6,877 nt of DNA from Pseudomonadota bacterium (GCA_021804345.1 JAJZHV010000059.1:1-6877), one strand, 5' to 3'; counted from the stretch's first letter, positions 1 through 6,427 are shown. Made by a program: numbers and translations. Notes: generated from the letters alone by a model not told the origin.

Positions 1-1325
1 TCGGCAACCAGCATCATAGTGTAGGGGTGATAGCTATGGCGCACATGGCGCAGCAACGACAGGGCAATGGCCAGTAAAATGCCAAACTCCACACCCACCA
101 GTACCACGGCTGCCGCAGTGACCAGCGCCAGGGTGAATTCCCCCGGGCTTTCGCGGCGGATGGCGTGCAAGCTCTTGAGGTTGATCAGCCCCAGGGCGAT
201 GGTAAATACCAAGCCTGCAAGGATGCAGTGGGGCAGATACTGCAGCCAGTGGCTAAGGAACAGAAGAACGACTACCACCACGGCTGCAAAGGCCAGTTGA
301 GCCCACTGGCTGCGGGCCCCCGCCAGTTCTGCCATGGCCGTCTGGGTGGGGCTGCCGTTGACCACGAAAGTGCCCGTGATGGCGGCGGCGGCATTGGCTG
401 CTGCCAATCCCAGAATATCCGCATTCTCGTCTACCGCTTCCTGGTAGCGTTGGGCAAAGGCGCGGCTGGTGGCTGCACTCTGCGCTAAAATCATCACACA
501 GCAGGAGGCTGCCACCGACATCAGGCTCAAGGCTTCCTGCCAGTAGATGCGGGGCCAGTGCCAGGCGGGTAGACCGCCGACCACAGGGCCCAGAATCGCA
601 ATGCCGTGGGCCGAAAAATCAAATTCGTAGCTGGCGCCAATCCCCACCACCACCGCCACAAAGGGCATAGGAAAGCGCGGAAAAAAACGTTTGCAGGCCA
701 GTATTCCGGCCACGACCAGCAGGGACAGCAGCAGGGTGGGCAAACGCACCTGCGGCAGATGGGACAGCAACCAGCCCAGTTGTTCTACGCTGCGCGGTGA
801 GGGCCAGGTGAGTCCGGTCATATCCCCGCACATGGCAATGGCCACCTGCACGCCCACCCCGGCTAAAAAACCCACCAACACCGTGCGAGACAAAAAATTG
901 GCCAAAAAGCCCAACCGAAAAACCCGGGCCAGCAGCAGCAGGCAAGCGGTGAGAAAGGCCACGGTACCGGCCAGTTCCACATAGTCCGCGCTGGACAGAG
1001 GGGCCATAGTGCCCAGACGGGTGGCCAGAATGGTGGCTGTGGCTGAATCTGCCGCCACCATCAGATGGCGCGAGGCGCCAAACAGGGCGAAGGCCACCAG
1101 AGGCAAAAACACCGTATACAGTCCTGTGACCGCCGGCATACCGGCGATGCGGGCATAGCCCAGAACCTGGGGAATATTCATGGAGGCCAGCACTAGGCCG
1201 GCCAGGGAATCGCGGCGCAAAACCGCCCAGGACAAGGGCCGAAGGCCCTTGAACAGGACGCGGTTCAGCAGAAACGCACCCAGCGCGGAAAACAGTCCGG
1301 ACAAGCGCTCAATCGTCGTCGTCAC
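1..1325 (-). CDS. SulP-family inorganic anion transporter (partial, C-terminus outside window)
   Basis: Inner-membrane transporter of the SulP/SLC26 family, which moves sulfate, bicarbonate or related anions; the substrate cannot be told from sequence. About 441 codons are open from a GTG at 1325 to the left edge with no stop. The family N-terminal signature is clear: DSLAGLVLASMNIPQVLGYA, then AGMPAVTGLYTVFLPLVAFA and LFGASRHLMVAADSAT. Many hydrophobic segments follow, and later NADILGLAAANAAAAITGTF, VVNGSPTQTAMAELAGARSQ and the terminal helix pair ending near RHVRHSYHPYTMMLVA. That is where the linker to the usual cytoplasmic STAS domain begins, so that domain is expected beyond position 1. 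The start is uncertain: adjacent GTG codons at 1328 and 1325 or a TTG at 1304 are possible and none has a good ribosome-binding site. With the GTG starts the gene overlaps the end of the upstream repeat-protein gene, suggesting translational coupling. Family call is confident; start and substrate are not. Confidence 0.93.
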   Translation of the reverse strand, partial: MTTTIERLSGLFSALGAFLLNRVLFKGLRPLSWAVLRRDSLAGLVLASMNIPQVLGYARIAGMPAVTGLYTVFLPLVAFALFGASRHLMVAADSATATILATRLGTMAPLSSADYVELAGTVAFLTACLLLLARVFRLGFLANFLSRTVLVGFLAGVGVQVAIAMCGDMTGLTWPSPRSVEQLGWLLSHLPQVRLPTLLLSLLVVAGILACKRFFPRFPMPFVAVVVGIGASYEFDFSAHGIAILGPVVGGLPAWHWPRIYWQEALSLMSVAASCCVMILAQSAATSRAFAQRYQEAVDENADILGLAAANAAAAITGTFVVNGSPTQTAMAELAGARSQWAQLAFAAVVVVVLLFLSHWLQYLPHCILAGLVFTIALGLINLKSLHAIRRESPGEFTLALVTAAAVVLVGVEFGILLAIALSLLRHVRHSYHPYTMMLVA

Positions 1326-1668
1326 CACGACCGTAGTAAGGTGCCGGGTATGCCGGAGGGCCGTACCCATAGGGCTGTGGATAAACGGCCTGGGGATAGG
1401 CCGGGGCCATGGGCATGGGGGGCGCCATGACCACTGGAGGCTGGGCATACACCGGCGCCTGTTGCGCCATCATGCCCCCCATCAGGCCCCCCACAAGCGC
1501 GGATCCAATGGCCCAGCCGGCACCATCGCCCTCGCCGCCGCCCCAACCGCCCTCACCGCCGCGCCAGCCTTCACCGCCGCGCCAACCGCCCTCGCCGCCG
1601 CGCCAACCATCGGCCATGGCCACGGAACATGTCAACATCATGAGCAACAACACCGTCAATTTCTTCAT
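1309..1668 (-). CDS. Small exported Gly/Trp-repeat and Pro/Tyr-rich protein, function unknown
   Basis: A 119-residue protein I do not recognise. It has a standard signal peptide (MKKLTVLLLMMLTCSVAMA, cleavage probably after Ala19), so it should reach the periplasm or beyond. The mature part has four zones: imperfect WRGGEG repeats (residues 22-27, 29-34, 35-40, and WGGGEG at 42-47); a glycine-zipper-like stretch rich in G, A and M (51-70); a Pro/Tyr/Met tail (71-113); and a terminal run of four Asp. The start at 1668 is well supported by AAAGGA six bases upstream. The stop of the preceding methyltransferase (1672-1674) lies within that ribosome-binding region, and the end of this gene overlaps the transporter start, so all three are probably co-translated. 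No cysteine remains after signal cleavage. It could be a surface or envelope structural protein or a metal- or membrane-interacting peptide; nothing decides between these. Confidence 0.8.
   Translation of the reverse strand: MKKLTVLLLMMLTCSVAMADGWRGGEGGWRGGEGWRGGEGGWGGGEGDGAGWAIGSALVGGLMGGMMAQQAPVYAQPPVVMAPPMPMAPAYPQAVYPQPYGYGPPAYPAPYYGRGDDDD
1528..1608 (-). repeat. Short tandem repeat encoding WRGGEG units
   Basis: Four imperfect 18-21 base units inside the exported repeat protein, each encoding Trp-Arg/Gly-Gly-Gly-Glu-Gly. On the plus strand the unit reads CCGCCGCGCCAACCGCCCT or close variants. The units keep the reading frame and differ at single bases, which fits expansion by slippage with later divergence. 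Confidence 0.8.
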
Positions 1669-1671
1669 GGA

Positions 1672-2433
1672 TCATCCTTTTGTGAGCGCGCGTGAATCAG
1701 GTGCGCAAGCATACAGGTACAGCGAAGTTCTGCGTCGGTCCTCCAATTGTACAACCCGCGTGGGTTCGACACCCATTATTTGAAAGCTGTTACTCACTAG
1801 CCAGGAACCTGGAGCCATGTCAGCCTGGCATTTTCTCCACAGTCGAGACATGGGATCGGGGGACAAAAACGCATAGACCAAGTCCTGACGACTGAATGAG
1901 GTAGACCACAAAGACCCGTAGAAGGTTTCCACGTTGGGAACAAACAGGGTTCGCAGTCGTCCCAGTAGCCAGGGCAAGGGGGCGTTTTCCACCGCGCAAA
2001 AATGCACTTCGGGATGGCGCCGGGCTAGATACGCTACCACTGTTCCCGTGCCGGAACCAGCGTCCATGAAGCGCTGGCAACCACTGCTGCGGATCAGTTC
2101 CGACAAGGCGTTCAGGGTACTGCGGTTGGTGAGATACAAGGGCACGCGTTCACGCAAGGTATTCCAGAACACCAGCGTCAGGAGCCCCAGGCCCAGCAGG
2201 TAATAGGCTGGGGGTGCGCGCCAGGACAGGGCCACGACCACCGCGGGCAGAAAACACAGGTTGATGACATGCCACCAGCGGGGCGCTCCCAGGGCCACCG
2301 ACACCGCCGCTGCCGCGGCCCCTTGCAGCAGCGCAAAACTGAGCAGGGCGTGCACGCTGATGTAGTGCGTGGCAACCGGCAGCAGGCACAGCAAAAACCC
2401 CAGCACCTGCGCAATGATGAAGGGGCGGATCAT
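1672..2433 (-). CDS. Membrane-anchored class I SAM-dependent methyltransferase
   Basis: A 253-residue protein with two parts. Residues 1 to about 92 form three or four hydrophobic segments (for example PFIIAQVLGFLLCLLP, then LLSFALLQGAAAAAVSVALG, LCFLPAVVVALSW and YYLLGLGLLTLVFW). The rest is a soluble Rossmann-type methyltransferase domain with SAM-binding motif I FMDAGSGTG (122-130), an acidic end of strand 2 in FCAVEN (145-150), and DLVYAFLSPDP (184-194) at the motif IV position. It probably methylates a substrate at the inner membrane, but the substrate is unknown. I chose the ATG at 2433 because AAGGA lies seven bases upstream; an ATG at 2493 in frame would add 20 non-hydrophobic residues, lacks such a site, and reads through the divergent regulatory spacer. 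The stop overlaps the ribosome-binding site of the next gene (exported repeat protein), implying coupling. Fold call is strong; role unresolved. Confidence 0.85.
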   Translation of the reverse strand: MIRPFIIAQVLGFLLCLLPVATHYISVHALLSFALLQGAAAAAVSVALGAPRWWHVINLCFLPAVVVALSWRAPPAYYLLGLGLLTLVFWNTLRERVPLYLTNRSTLNALSELIRSSGCQRFMDAGSGTGTVVAYLARRHPEVHFCAVENAPLPWLLGRLRTLFVPNVETFYGSLWSTSFSRQDLVYAFLSPDPMSRLWRKCQADMAPGSWLVSNSFQIMGVEPTRVVQLEDRRRTSLYLYACAPDSRALTKG

Positions 2434-2446
2434 GGGTGCGTCCTTG

Positions 2447-2465
2447 GAGCCTTGCGCGCAGGCTC
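2447..2465 (-). promoter_or_regulatory. Inverted repeat in the methyltransferase 5' leader
   Basis: Perfect 6-bp arms (GAGCCT and AGGCTC) flank a seven-base loop (TGCGCGC). In the minus-strand transcript this hairpin ends one base upstream of the AAGGA ribosome-binding site of the methyltransferase gene, so it could affect translation, or serve as an operator in DNA. No protein or ligand can be assigned. Confidence 0.35.
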
Positions 2466-2473
2466 TTCCAACC

Positions 2474-2502
2474 ACAGGGCAGGCATGGCACACTCGCCCT
2501 GT
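2474..2502. promoter_or_regulatory. Inverted repeat in the divergent spacer between methyltransferase and rhodanese
   Basis: Perfect 7-bp arms ACAGGGC (2474-2480) and GCCCTGT (2496-2502) separated by 15 bases, centre to centre about two helical turns. It sits between the two divergent start codons and could be a dimeric regulator's operator. I could not find convincing -35/-10 boxes for either gene here. Confidence 0.3.
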
Positions 2503-2540
2503 TGCCAGTCGTTCCGATTATTCCGGCAGGAGATATTGTG

Positions 2541-2921
2541 GTGAAAACCTTTCATGATCTGGTCCATGCGGCCAAAGAGCGTATCGTTGAAATTCCCGTT
2601 ACTAGGGCGGAAGCCGCCATTCAGGCTGCAGATATTCTGATTGATGTGCGCGAAGAAAGCGAATTTGCGGCTGGGCATATTCCCAGAGCAGTGCATATTC
2701 CCCGGGGTATGCTGGAATTCAAGATGGATAATGATCCGACTCTGGCGGCGCGCAACTTGCGCCTGGTGGTGTACTGCAAAACCAGTGGTCGCGCAGCCCT
2801 GTCTTGCGTGGCGTTGCAGGAGTTGGGGTATACCAGCGTGTGCTCTATCGCCGGCGGTATCGAGGCATGGGTCAACGCGGGCAAGCCCCTAGTGAAGCCT
2901 GCTCCCCTGGCCTTCGAATAA
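2541..2921 (+). CDS. Single-domain rhodanese-like sulfurtransferase
   Basis: Rhodanese-homology protein of 126 residues, no signal peptide, so cytoplasmic. Typical motifs appear in order: ILIDVREESEFAAGHIPRAV (32-51), the entry segment; then VVYCKTSGRA (76-85), the active-site loop with the persulfide-forming Cys79 and the loop closing at Arg84; then SIAGGIEAWVNAGKPL (102-117), the C-terminal hallmark. Such proteins carry sulfane sulfur on the cysteine and pass it to thiophilic acceptors; in sulfur oxidisers they often serve sulfur trafficking, but no partner genes are adjacent. The start is a GTG: AGGAG at 2528-2532 is eight bases from the GTG at 2541 (an adjacent GTG at 2538 is five bases away). 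An in-frame ATG at 2436 would add 35 unlikely residues across the divergent spacer. It converges with the binding-protein gene 13 bases downstream. Confidence 0.92.
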   Translation: MKTFHDLVHAAKERIVEIPVTRAEAAIQAADILIDVREESEFAAGHIPRAVHIPRGMLEFKMDNDPTLAARNLRLVVYCKTSGRAALSCVALQELGYTSVCSIAGGIEAWVNAGKPLVKPAPLAFE

Positions 2922-2923
2922 CT

Positions 2924-2949
2924 GTTCCTGCCTTTTAGGGCAGGGGAAC
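2924..2949. terminator. Possible bidirectional hairpin between convergent genes
   Basis: Perfect 6-bp stem CCTGCC/GGCAGG with a TTTTAG loop (2927-2944), extendable by GTT/AAC beyond a two-base bulge. It lies at the meeting point of the rhodanese and binding-protein genes and includes the latter's stop codon. There is no T-run after either side, so as an intrinsic terminator it is weak. Confidence 0.4.
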
Positions 2950-4092
2950 CTTCTGACCAAACTTCCACTGGTACAGGGTGATGAGCCCGCCCTTCAAGTC
3001 GCCCTGGTCATCAAAGCGGATGCGAGCGGTTACACCAGGGTAATCCAGGGTGGCCAAGGAGGGAGCGTAACGGGCCGGATCCACCGAATTGGCGGCGCGC
3101 ATGGCGGCAATCATGACCCCCACGGCATCATAGCTGTAGGGGGCATAGTCTTGAATGTCGCCATACTGGGCATTGAAGCGTTTTTTGAAGTCCAGTCCGC
3201 TGGGCATTTTTTCCAAGGGAAGCCCAGGGAGGCTGCAATAGGCGCCCTGGGCGGCATCGCCCGCCAGTTGGGCAAATTCACGCGAGCATCCGCCGTCGCC
3301 CGTCAAGAAAGGTGTGGTTAGGCGCAAGGTACGCAACTGCTTGACCATGGGGCCGCTTTGCGCGTCCATCCCGCCATAAAAAATCAAGTCCGGAGCGCGT
3401 GCCTTGATGCGCGTCAGGATGGCGGAGAAGTCGGTACTATGATCGTCCGTATGTTCTCGCCCTAATACCTTGCCGCCATTGACCACGAAGGCTTTGATAA
3501 ATTCGTCAGCCAAACCTTGACCATAGGCCGTGGCATCGTCAATCACGACCACGGAATGGGTGAGTAGCGAGGCTGTGGCAAACTGCCCCAAAGCCTTGCC
3601 CTGCTGCTCATCGTTGGCCATGACCCGAAACGCGGTCTTGAAACCCTGATGGGTATATTTGGGATTGGTGGCCGAAGGGGAAATCTGGACGATACCTGCT
3701 TCGGCATAGACCCGGGAAGCGGGAATGGTGGTGCCGGAATTGAGGTGGCCCACGACGCCGTTGACCTTGGCATCGACCATTTTCTGGGCCACGATGGTGC
3801 CTGTTTTGGGATCGGCGGCGTCGTCTTCGCTCACCAGTTCAAAATGGACTTTATGCCCCCCGATGATCAGATTTTTGGCATTAGCATCGGCAATGGCCAG
3901 TGCTGCACCGTTTTCGTTGTCTTTGCCCAAATGCGCCTGGGGACCGGTGAGCGGTGCCACCGAGCCAATGCGCACCGTCACCACATCGGTACTACCAGCT
4001 ACCGGCGGCGCAGATTTGCTGCAACCTGCCAGAACCAAAAGTACGCCGATCAACCAGGGGGTTTGCGCCCCGTGCCAAGGAACGCGTTTCAT
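2935..4092 (-). CDS. Leu/Ile/Val-type periplasmic ligand-binding lipoprotein (ABC transporter solute-binding protein, type 1 fold)
   Basis: A 385-residue extracytoplasmic solute-binding protein of the branched-chain amino-acid (LivJ/LivK, AmiC) type. The N-terminus is a lipoprotein signal ending in LVLAGC, with Cys24 the lipidation site and Ser at +2, which favours outer-membrane sorting rather than the inner-membrane position usual for a transport partner. The mature chain opens with VRIGSVAPLTGPQAHLGKDN (40-59). GHLNSGTTIPASRVYAEAGI (115-134) and QISPSATNP (136-144) are typical ligand-cleft segments; a hinge-region segment DDATAYGQGLADEF (185-198) and YSYDAVGVM (319-327) complete the fold. 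Cys269 and Cys286 could form a disulfide. Start at 4092 lies six bases after the cytochrome c stop, with only a weak GGGG ribosome site, so translation probably depends on that upstream gene. No permease or ATPase genes are present in the window; the ligand is unknown, and it might be a sensor component rather than an importer. Confidence 0.9.
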   Translation of the reverse strand: MKRVPWHGAQTPWLIGVLLVLAGCSKSAPPVAGSTDVVTVRIGSVAPLTGPQAHLGKDNENGAALAIADANAKNLIIGGHKVHFELVSEDDAADPKTGTIVAQKMVDAKVNGVVGHLNSGTTIPASRVYAEAGIVQISPSATNPKYTHQGFKTAFRVMANDEQQGKALGQFATASLLTHSVVVIDDATAYGQGLADEFIKAFVVNGGKVLGREHTDDHSTDFSAILTRIKARAPDLIFYGGMDAQSGPMVKQLRTLRLTTPFLTGDGGCSREFAQLAGDAAQGAYCSLPGLPLEKMPSGLDFKKRFNAQYGDIQDYAPYSYDAVGVMIAAMRAANSVDPARYAPSLATLDYPGVTARIRFDDQGDLKGGLITLYQWKFGQKVPLP

Positions 4093-4098
4093 GGGCGT

Positions 4099-4413
4099 TT
4101 ATTGCCCCAATACCCACTTGACCAAGGTATGCAGGTCGGCATCAGACACCTGGGCGTTGGCGGGCATCGCCATCGTCCCCCAGACGCCACCGCCACCCTT
4201 CTTGACCTTGGAGACTAACTTGCCTTCAGCATCAGCTTGGCCCTTGTATTTGGCGGCCACGTCCTTGTAGGACGGCCCCAGCACCTTATGGTCCACGGCG
4301 TGACAGTTCAGGCAGCCGCTTTTTTTGGCCAGTTCGGCGGGGGTTTCAGCAAAGGCCGCTGTTCCAAGAGTCATCAGGCCAGCAGCAATCAGAAGGAATT
4401 TCAGGGATTTCAT
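4099..4413 (-). CDS. Periplasmic monohaem class I cytochrome c (c-551/c-552 type)
   Basis: A 104-residue precursor with a signal peptide cleaved near AFA-ETP (after Ala22), giving a mature cytochrome of about 82 residues, the usual size for the c-551/c-552 family. The haem attachment motif is CLNCH (Cys34, Cys37, proximal His38). GPSYKDVAAKYKG (47-59) follows, and the distal ligand is probably Met83 in VWGTMAMPANAQVSDADLHT (77-96), matching the GxxxMPPN segment of c-551. It ends in VKWVLGQ, the typical closing helix. It would carry electrons in the periplasm between membrane complexes; donor and acceptor are not indicated. The start has GGAGAA seven bases upstream. It is the first gene of a two-gene unit with the binding lipoprotein six bases downstream, an unusual partner. 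Confidence 0.95.
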   Translation of the reverse strand: MKSLKFLLIAAGLMTLGTAAFAETPAELAKKSGCLNCHAVDHKVLGPSYKDVAAKYKGQADAEGKLVSKVKKGGGGVWGTMAMPANAQVSDADLHTLVKWVLGQ

Positions 4414-4463
4414 GAATACGTTCTCCGTAATGTTAAGTGGGGGATGAATACTGAAGAGCGCTT

Positions 4464-4476
4464 ATGGGCGCCCCAT
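4464..4476. promoter_or_regulatory. Short palindrome upstream of the cytochrome c gene
   Basis: ATGGG-CGC-CCCAT, perfect 5-bp arms around three bases, about 50 bases upstream of the cytochrome start. A minus-strand TTGATG (4479-4474) overlaps it and could be a -35 box, but no good -10 follows at the right distance. Possible operator only. Confidence 0.25.
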
Positions 4477-4512
4477 CAATACCGGTTGTCGTTGCTGTCT
4501 CCCGAGAACCAT

Positions 4513-4531
4513 GGTGAATCCTGTGTTCACC
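4513..4531. promoter_or_regulatory. Inverted repeat in the spacer between lgt and cytochrome c
   Basis: GGTGAA (4513-4518) and TTCACC (4526-4531) form perfect 6-bp arms around seven bases, 20 bases downstream of the lgt stop codon. No T-run follows in either direction, so it could be an operator, an mRNA-end structure for lgt, or chance. The rest of the 137-base spacer shows no recognisable gene. Confidence 0.3.
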
Positions 4532-4550
4532 CCTGCCGCTGATCGATCAA

Positions 4551-5381
4551 TCAATTCCGTTGACGTCCTTGTCCCGGCCTGTCTGGTTCTGCGCCAGTCA
4601 TGATAGCCGATTTTTTGGACCACAGCCACAGATAAATCCCCAGCAACAGCATAGGAAGGCTCAACCATTGCCCCATGCTGAAACCCATGGCCAGCAAGCC
4701 CAGGAAGTCATCCGGTTCGCGTGTAAACTCCACCAGAAAGCGAAAGCCGCCATAGCCCAGCAAAAACAGCGCGGAGATTTGTCCTGTGGGTCGAGGCTTG
4801 CGACTAAACCACAGCAGCAGCAACCCCAGCACCAACCCCTCTAGCACAGCCTCGTACAGTTGCGAAGGGTGACGTGCCAGGGCATCGACGCGCGGAAATA
4901 CCATCCCCCAAGGGACGTCGGTGACCCGACCCGGCAATTCGCCATTGATGAAGTTGCCAATGCGCCCAAAGCCCAGTCCAAAGGTGACCAGTGGTGCCAC
5001 AAAATCGGTCACTTCCAGCCAACGCCGCCGATGCTTGCGCGCATACAGCCAACCGCCCGTAATCACGCCCAGAAAACCACCATGAAAGGACATGCCGCCT
5101 TGCCAGACGGCAAGGATATCCTGCGGGTGGGCAAGATAGAATTCCGGCTTGTAAAACAGCACATAGCCCAGTCGCCCCCCCAAAATCACGCCCAACACCA
5201 CATAGGTCAGGAAGCTATCAGCCTGCTCTACCGTCCAGTGAATCCAGGGTTGGGTGCGAATGCGCCAGCGTGCGCCCCAAGAACCGGCCAGAAATCCTGC
5301 CAGATACATCAAGCCATACCAGCGCACAGCTAAGGGCCCTAGATGCACTGCCACCGGGTCGAAATCAGGATGCATCAGCAT
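4551..5381 (-). CDS. lgt: Phosphatidylglycerol--prolipoprotein diacylglyceryl transferase
   Basis: First enzyme of bacterial lipoprotein maturation: it moves diacylglycerol from phosphatidylglycerol to the lipobox cysteine thiol, in the inner membrane. The 276 residues match the family from the first codons ([20 protein letters not shown], 4-23). Key segments are [10 protein letters not shown] (68-77), [11 protein letters not shown] (95-105) with the conserved His100, the Lgt signature [19 protein letters not shown] (137-155) with catalytic Arg140, RHPSQLYEA (170-178), and [14 protein letters not shown] (215-228) with Arg221. About seven membrane segments are visible, and a short polar tail follows. 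Start at 5381 is supported by AAGG nine bases upstream. Its product would process the lipoprotein encoded two genes downstream (binding protein), though Lgt is a general housekeeping enzyme. The 137-base gap before the cytochrome gene suggests a separate transcript there. Confidence 0.98.
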   Translation of the reverse strand: MLMHPDFDPVAVHLGPLAVRWYGLMYLAGFLAGSWGARWRIRTQPWIHWTVEQADSFLTYVVLGVILGGRLGYVLFYKPEFYLAHPQDILAVWQGGMSFHGGFLGVITGGWLYARKHRRRWLEVTDFVAPLVTFGLGFGRIGNFINGELPGRVTDVPWGMVFPRVDALARHPSQLYEAVLEGLVLGLLLLWFSRKPRPTGQISALFLLGYGGFRFLVEFTREPDDFLGLLAMGFSMGQWLSLPMLLLGIYLWLWSKKSAIMTGAEPDRPGQGRQRN

Positions 5382-5410
5382 GGTGCCAAACCTTGAGGGT
5401 AAAACGGGGG

Positions 5411-5416
5411 ATTATA
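5411..5416 (-). promoter_or_regulatory. Candidate -10 box for lgt
   Basis: A perfect TATAAT on the minus strand in the 41-base gap between the AlkB-like gene and lgt, about 30 bases before the lgt start codon. No recognisable -35 box lies 16-18 bases upstream, so either it depends on an activator or it is fortuitous. If active it would let lgt be transcribed independently of the upstream gene. Confidence 0.4.
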
Positions 5417-5422
5417 CCTGCC

Positions 5423-6427
5423 TCAGATAGTGGCTGAGGGTTTGGGCATGAAGCGACGAAAGAGTCGAGGAAAATTGGCCAAGGTTCCCATGACCGCATA
5501 TCCATAGGGCATTTGCGGTGCGGTCGGGACGTTTTCCAGTCCATTCAGGTCCTTTCCTGGATTGATGTGGTGGTCCACGTGGCGACAATTGTTGAAAGAC
5601 ACCAGCGTGGTGATCCAATTGCTGCAGTCCCAGGTGTGCTGCGGTCCCACGCGTTCGTAACGACCGTTGACGAAGCGCCGGTGCAATCCCCAGTGCTGGA
5701 TATAGGTAATGGAGGCATCCACCAAATACATCACCACGGTTTGTACGCTCAGAAACACCACGGCCTTCCATCCGGCGACCACCAGCAGGATCCCATTGAG
5801 CACCAGGTAAAAGAAAATGGGGCCATAAACTTCCGACCAGAGGTTGCCGCGCGCTCGCGCAATCTCCACGCCCAGACGGAACTGCTTGATCATGTTGCGT
5901 TTGGAAAAGGAGGCTAGATTGTCGCTGGCAGTGGTATACAGACTATCTTTGGGTGTGCCCACCAGCACATGGTGCCCTGCGCCATGTTCCTGCGTGTAAT
6001 GACCAAAACAGACCGAAGTAAAAAACCACTTGGCCAGACGCCGGTCCCACAGGTTGCGACTATGCCCCAGTTCATGACCCAAGGCGTTGCCCGAACCCCC
6101 GGCCGTGTAGCCCGAACCGGCACCAGCTAGGAGCGCCAGCCACAGGGGATATTGTGCGGCTAAAAAGGCGCCCAGGATCCCCTGGATCGTGATTCCCGCC
6201 AATAGCACCCGCAACGCCCAGAAATTCCAGTAGGGGATGGGTCCCTTGTATTTTCCTGCCGCCAATTCCAGTAGCGGCAGCAGGATCAAACCCACAAACA
6301 GGGGCAGCCCCGGATGGCCCAAAAGCAGGCACAGGGCGGGGTTCCAGGCAAAGAAGACCGCAATGCCCACACCGAGCAGGGCGGTTCGATTGGTGAGGGG
6401 TGCACGTTTTTTTGTCACGAATTTCAT
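5423..6427 (-). CDS. AlkB-like membrane diiron monooxygenase/hydroxylase (fatty acid desaturase superfamily)
   Basis: Integral-membrane non-haem diiron enzyme of 334 residues. The histidine boxes are HELGH (118-122), EHGAGHH (147-153) and NCRHVDHH (280-287), with extra conserved histidines in YIQHWGLHR (242-250) and the preceding YERVGPQHTWDCSNW (257-271). The last segments, and the C-terminal PTAPQMPYGYAVM (301-313), match alkane 1-monooxygenase (AlkB) and XylM more closely than acyl-CoA desaturases, whose third box is HxxHH without the YER...HxW lead-in. Members oxygenate terminal methyl groups of alkanes or related chains using O2 and an electron donor such as rubredoxin; no rubredoxin gene is visible. 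It is shorter than typical AlkB (about 400 residues), mainly at the N-terminus, so the substrate may differ. No ribosome-binding site precedes the ATG at 6427, and the gene may be read from a leaderless transcript. It starts 26 bases from the divergent tRNA. Confidence 0.9.
   Translation of the reverse strand: MKFVTKKRAPLTNRTALLGVGIAVFFAWNPALCLLLGHPGLPLFVGLILLPLLELAAGKYKGPIPYWNFWALRVLLAGITIQGILGAFLAAQYPLWLALLAGAGSGYTAGGSGNALGHELGHSRNLWDRRLAKWFFTSVCFGHYTQEHGAGHHVLVGTPKDSLYTTASDNLASFSKRNMIKQFRLGVEIARARGNLWSEVYGPIFFYLVLNGILLVVAGWKAVVFLSVQTVVMYLVDASITYIQHWGLHRRFVNGRYERVGPQHTWDCSNWITTLVSFNNCRHVDHHINPGKDLNGLENVPTAPQMPYGYAVMGTLANFPRLFRRFMPKPSATI

Noticed and set aside
1..1310. Several plus- and minus-strand ORFs of 60-110 codons opposite or out of frame with the SulP gene
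   Set aside because: They have low-complexity or basic compositions without any family resemblance, and the SulP frame is continuous and matches its family throughout.
1528..1608. Repeats considered as a CRISPR array
   Set aside because: The units are contiguous, 18-21 bases, in frame and imperfect, with no spacers; they encode a peptide repeat.
1409..1783. Plus-strand ORF with PPSPPRQP repeats resembling a proline-rich protein
   Set aside because: It is the antisense reading of the WRGGEG repeat gene; the minus strand has a signal peptide, a good ribosome-binding site and operon fit, and the plus strand has none of these.
2434..2493. N-terminal extension of the methyltransferase to an ATG at 2493
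   Set aside because: The ATG at 2433 has AAGGA at ideal spacing and begins a typical membrane segment; the extension would also overlap the inverted repeats.
2436..2540. N-terminal extension of the rhodanese to an ATG at 2436
   Set aside because: The extra 35 residues do not resemble the family, cross the divergent spacer, and AGGAG is placed for the GTG at 2541 or 2538.
4462..4668. Minus-strand 68-codon ORF across the end of lgt
   Set aside because: It overlaps the lgt C-terminus in another frame, has no ribosome-binding site, and resembles nothing.
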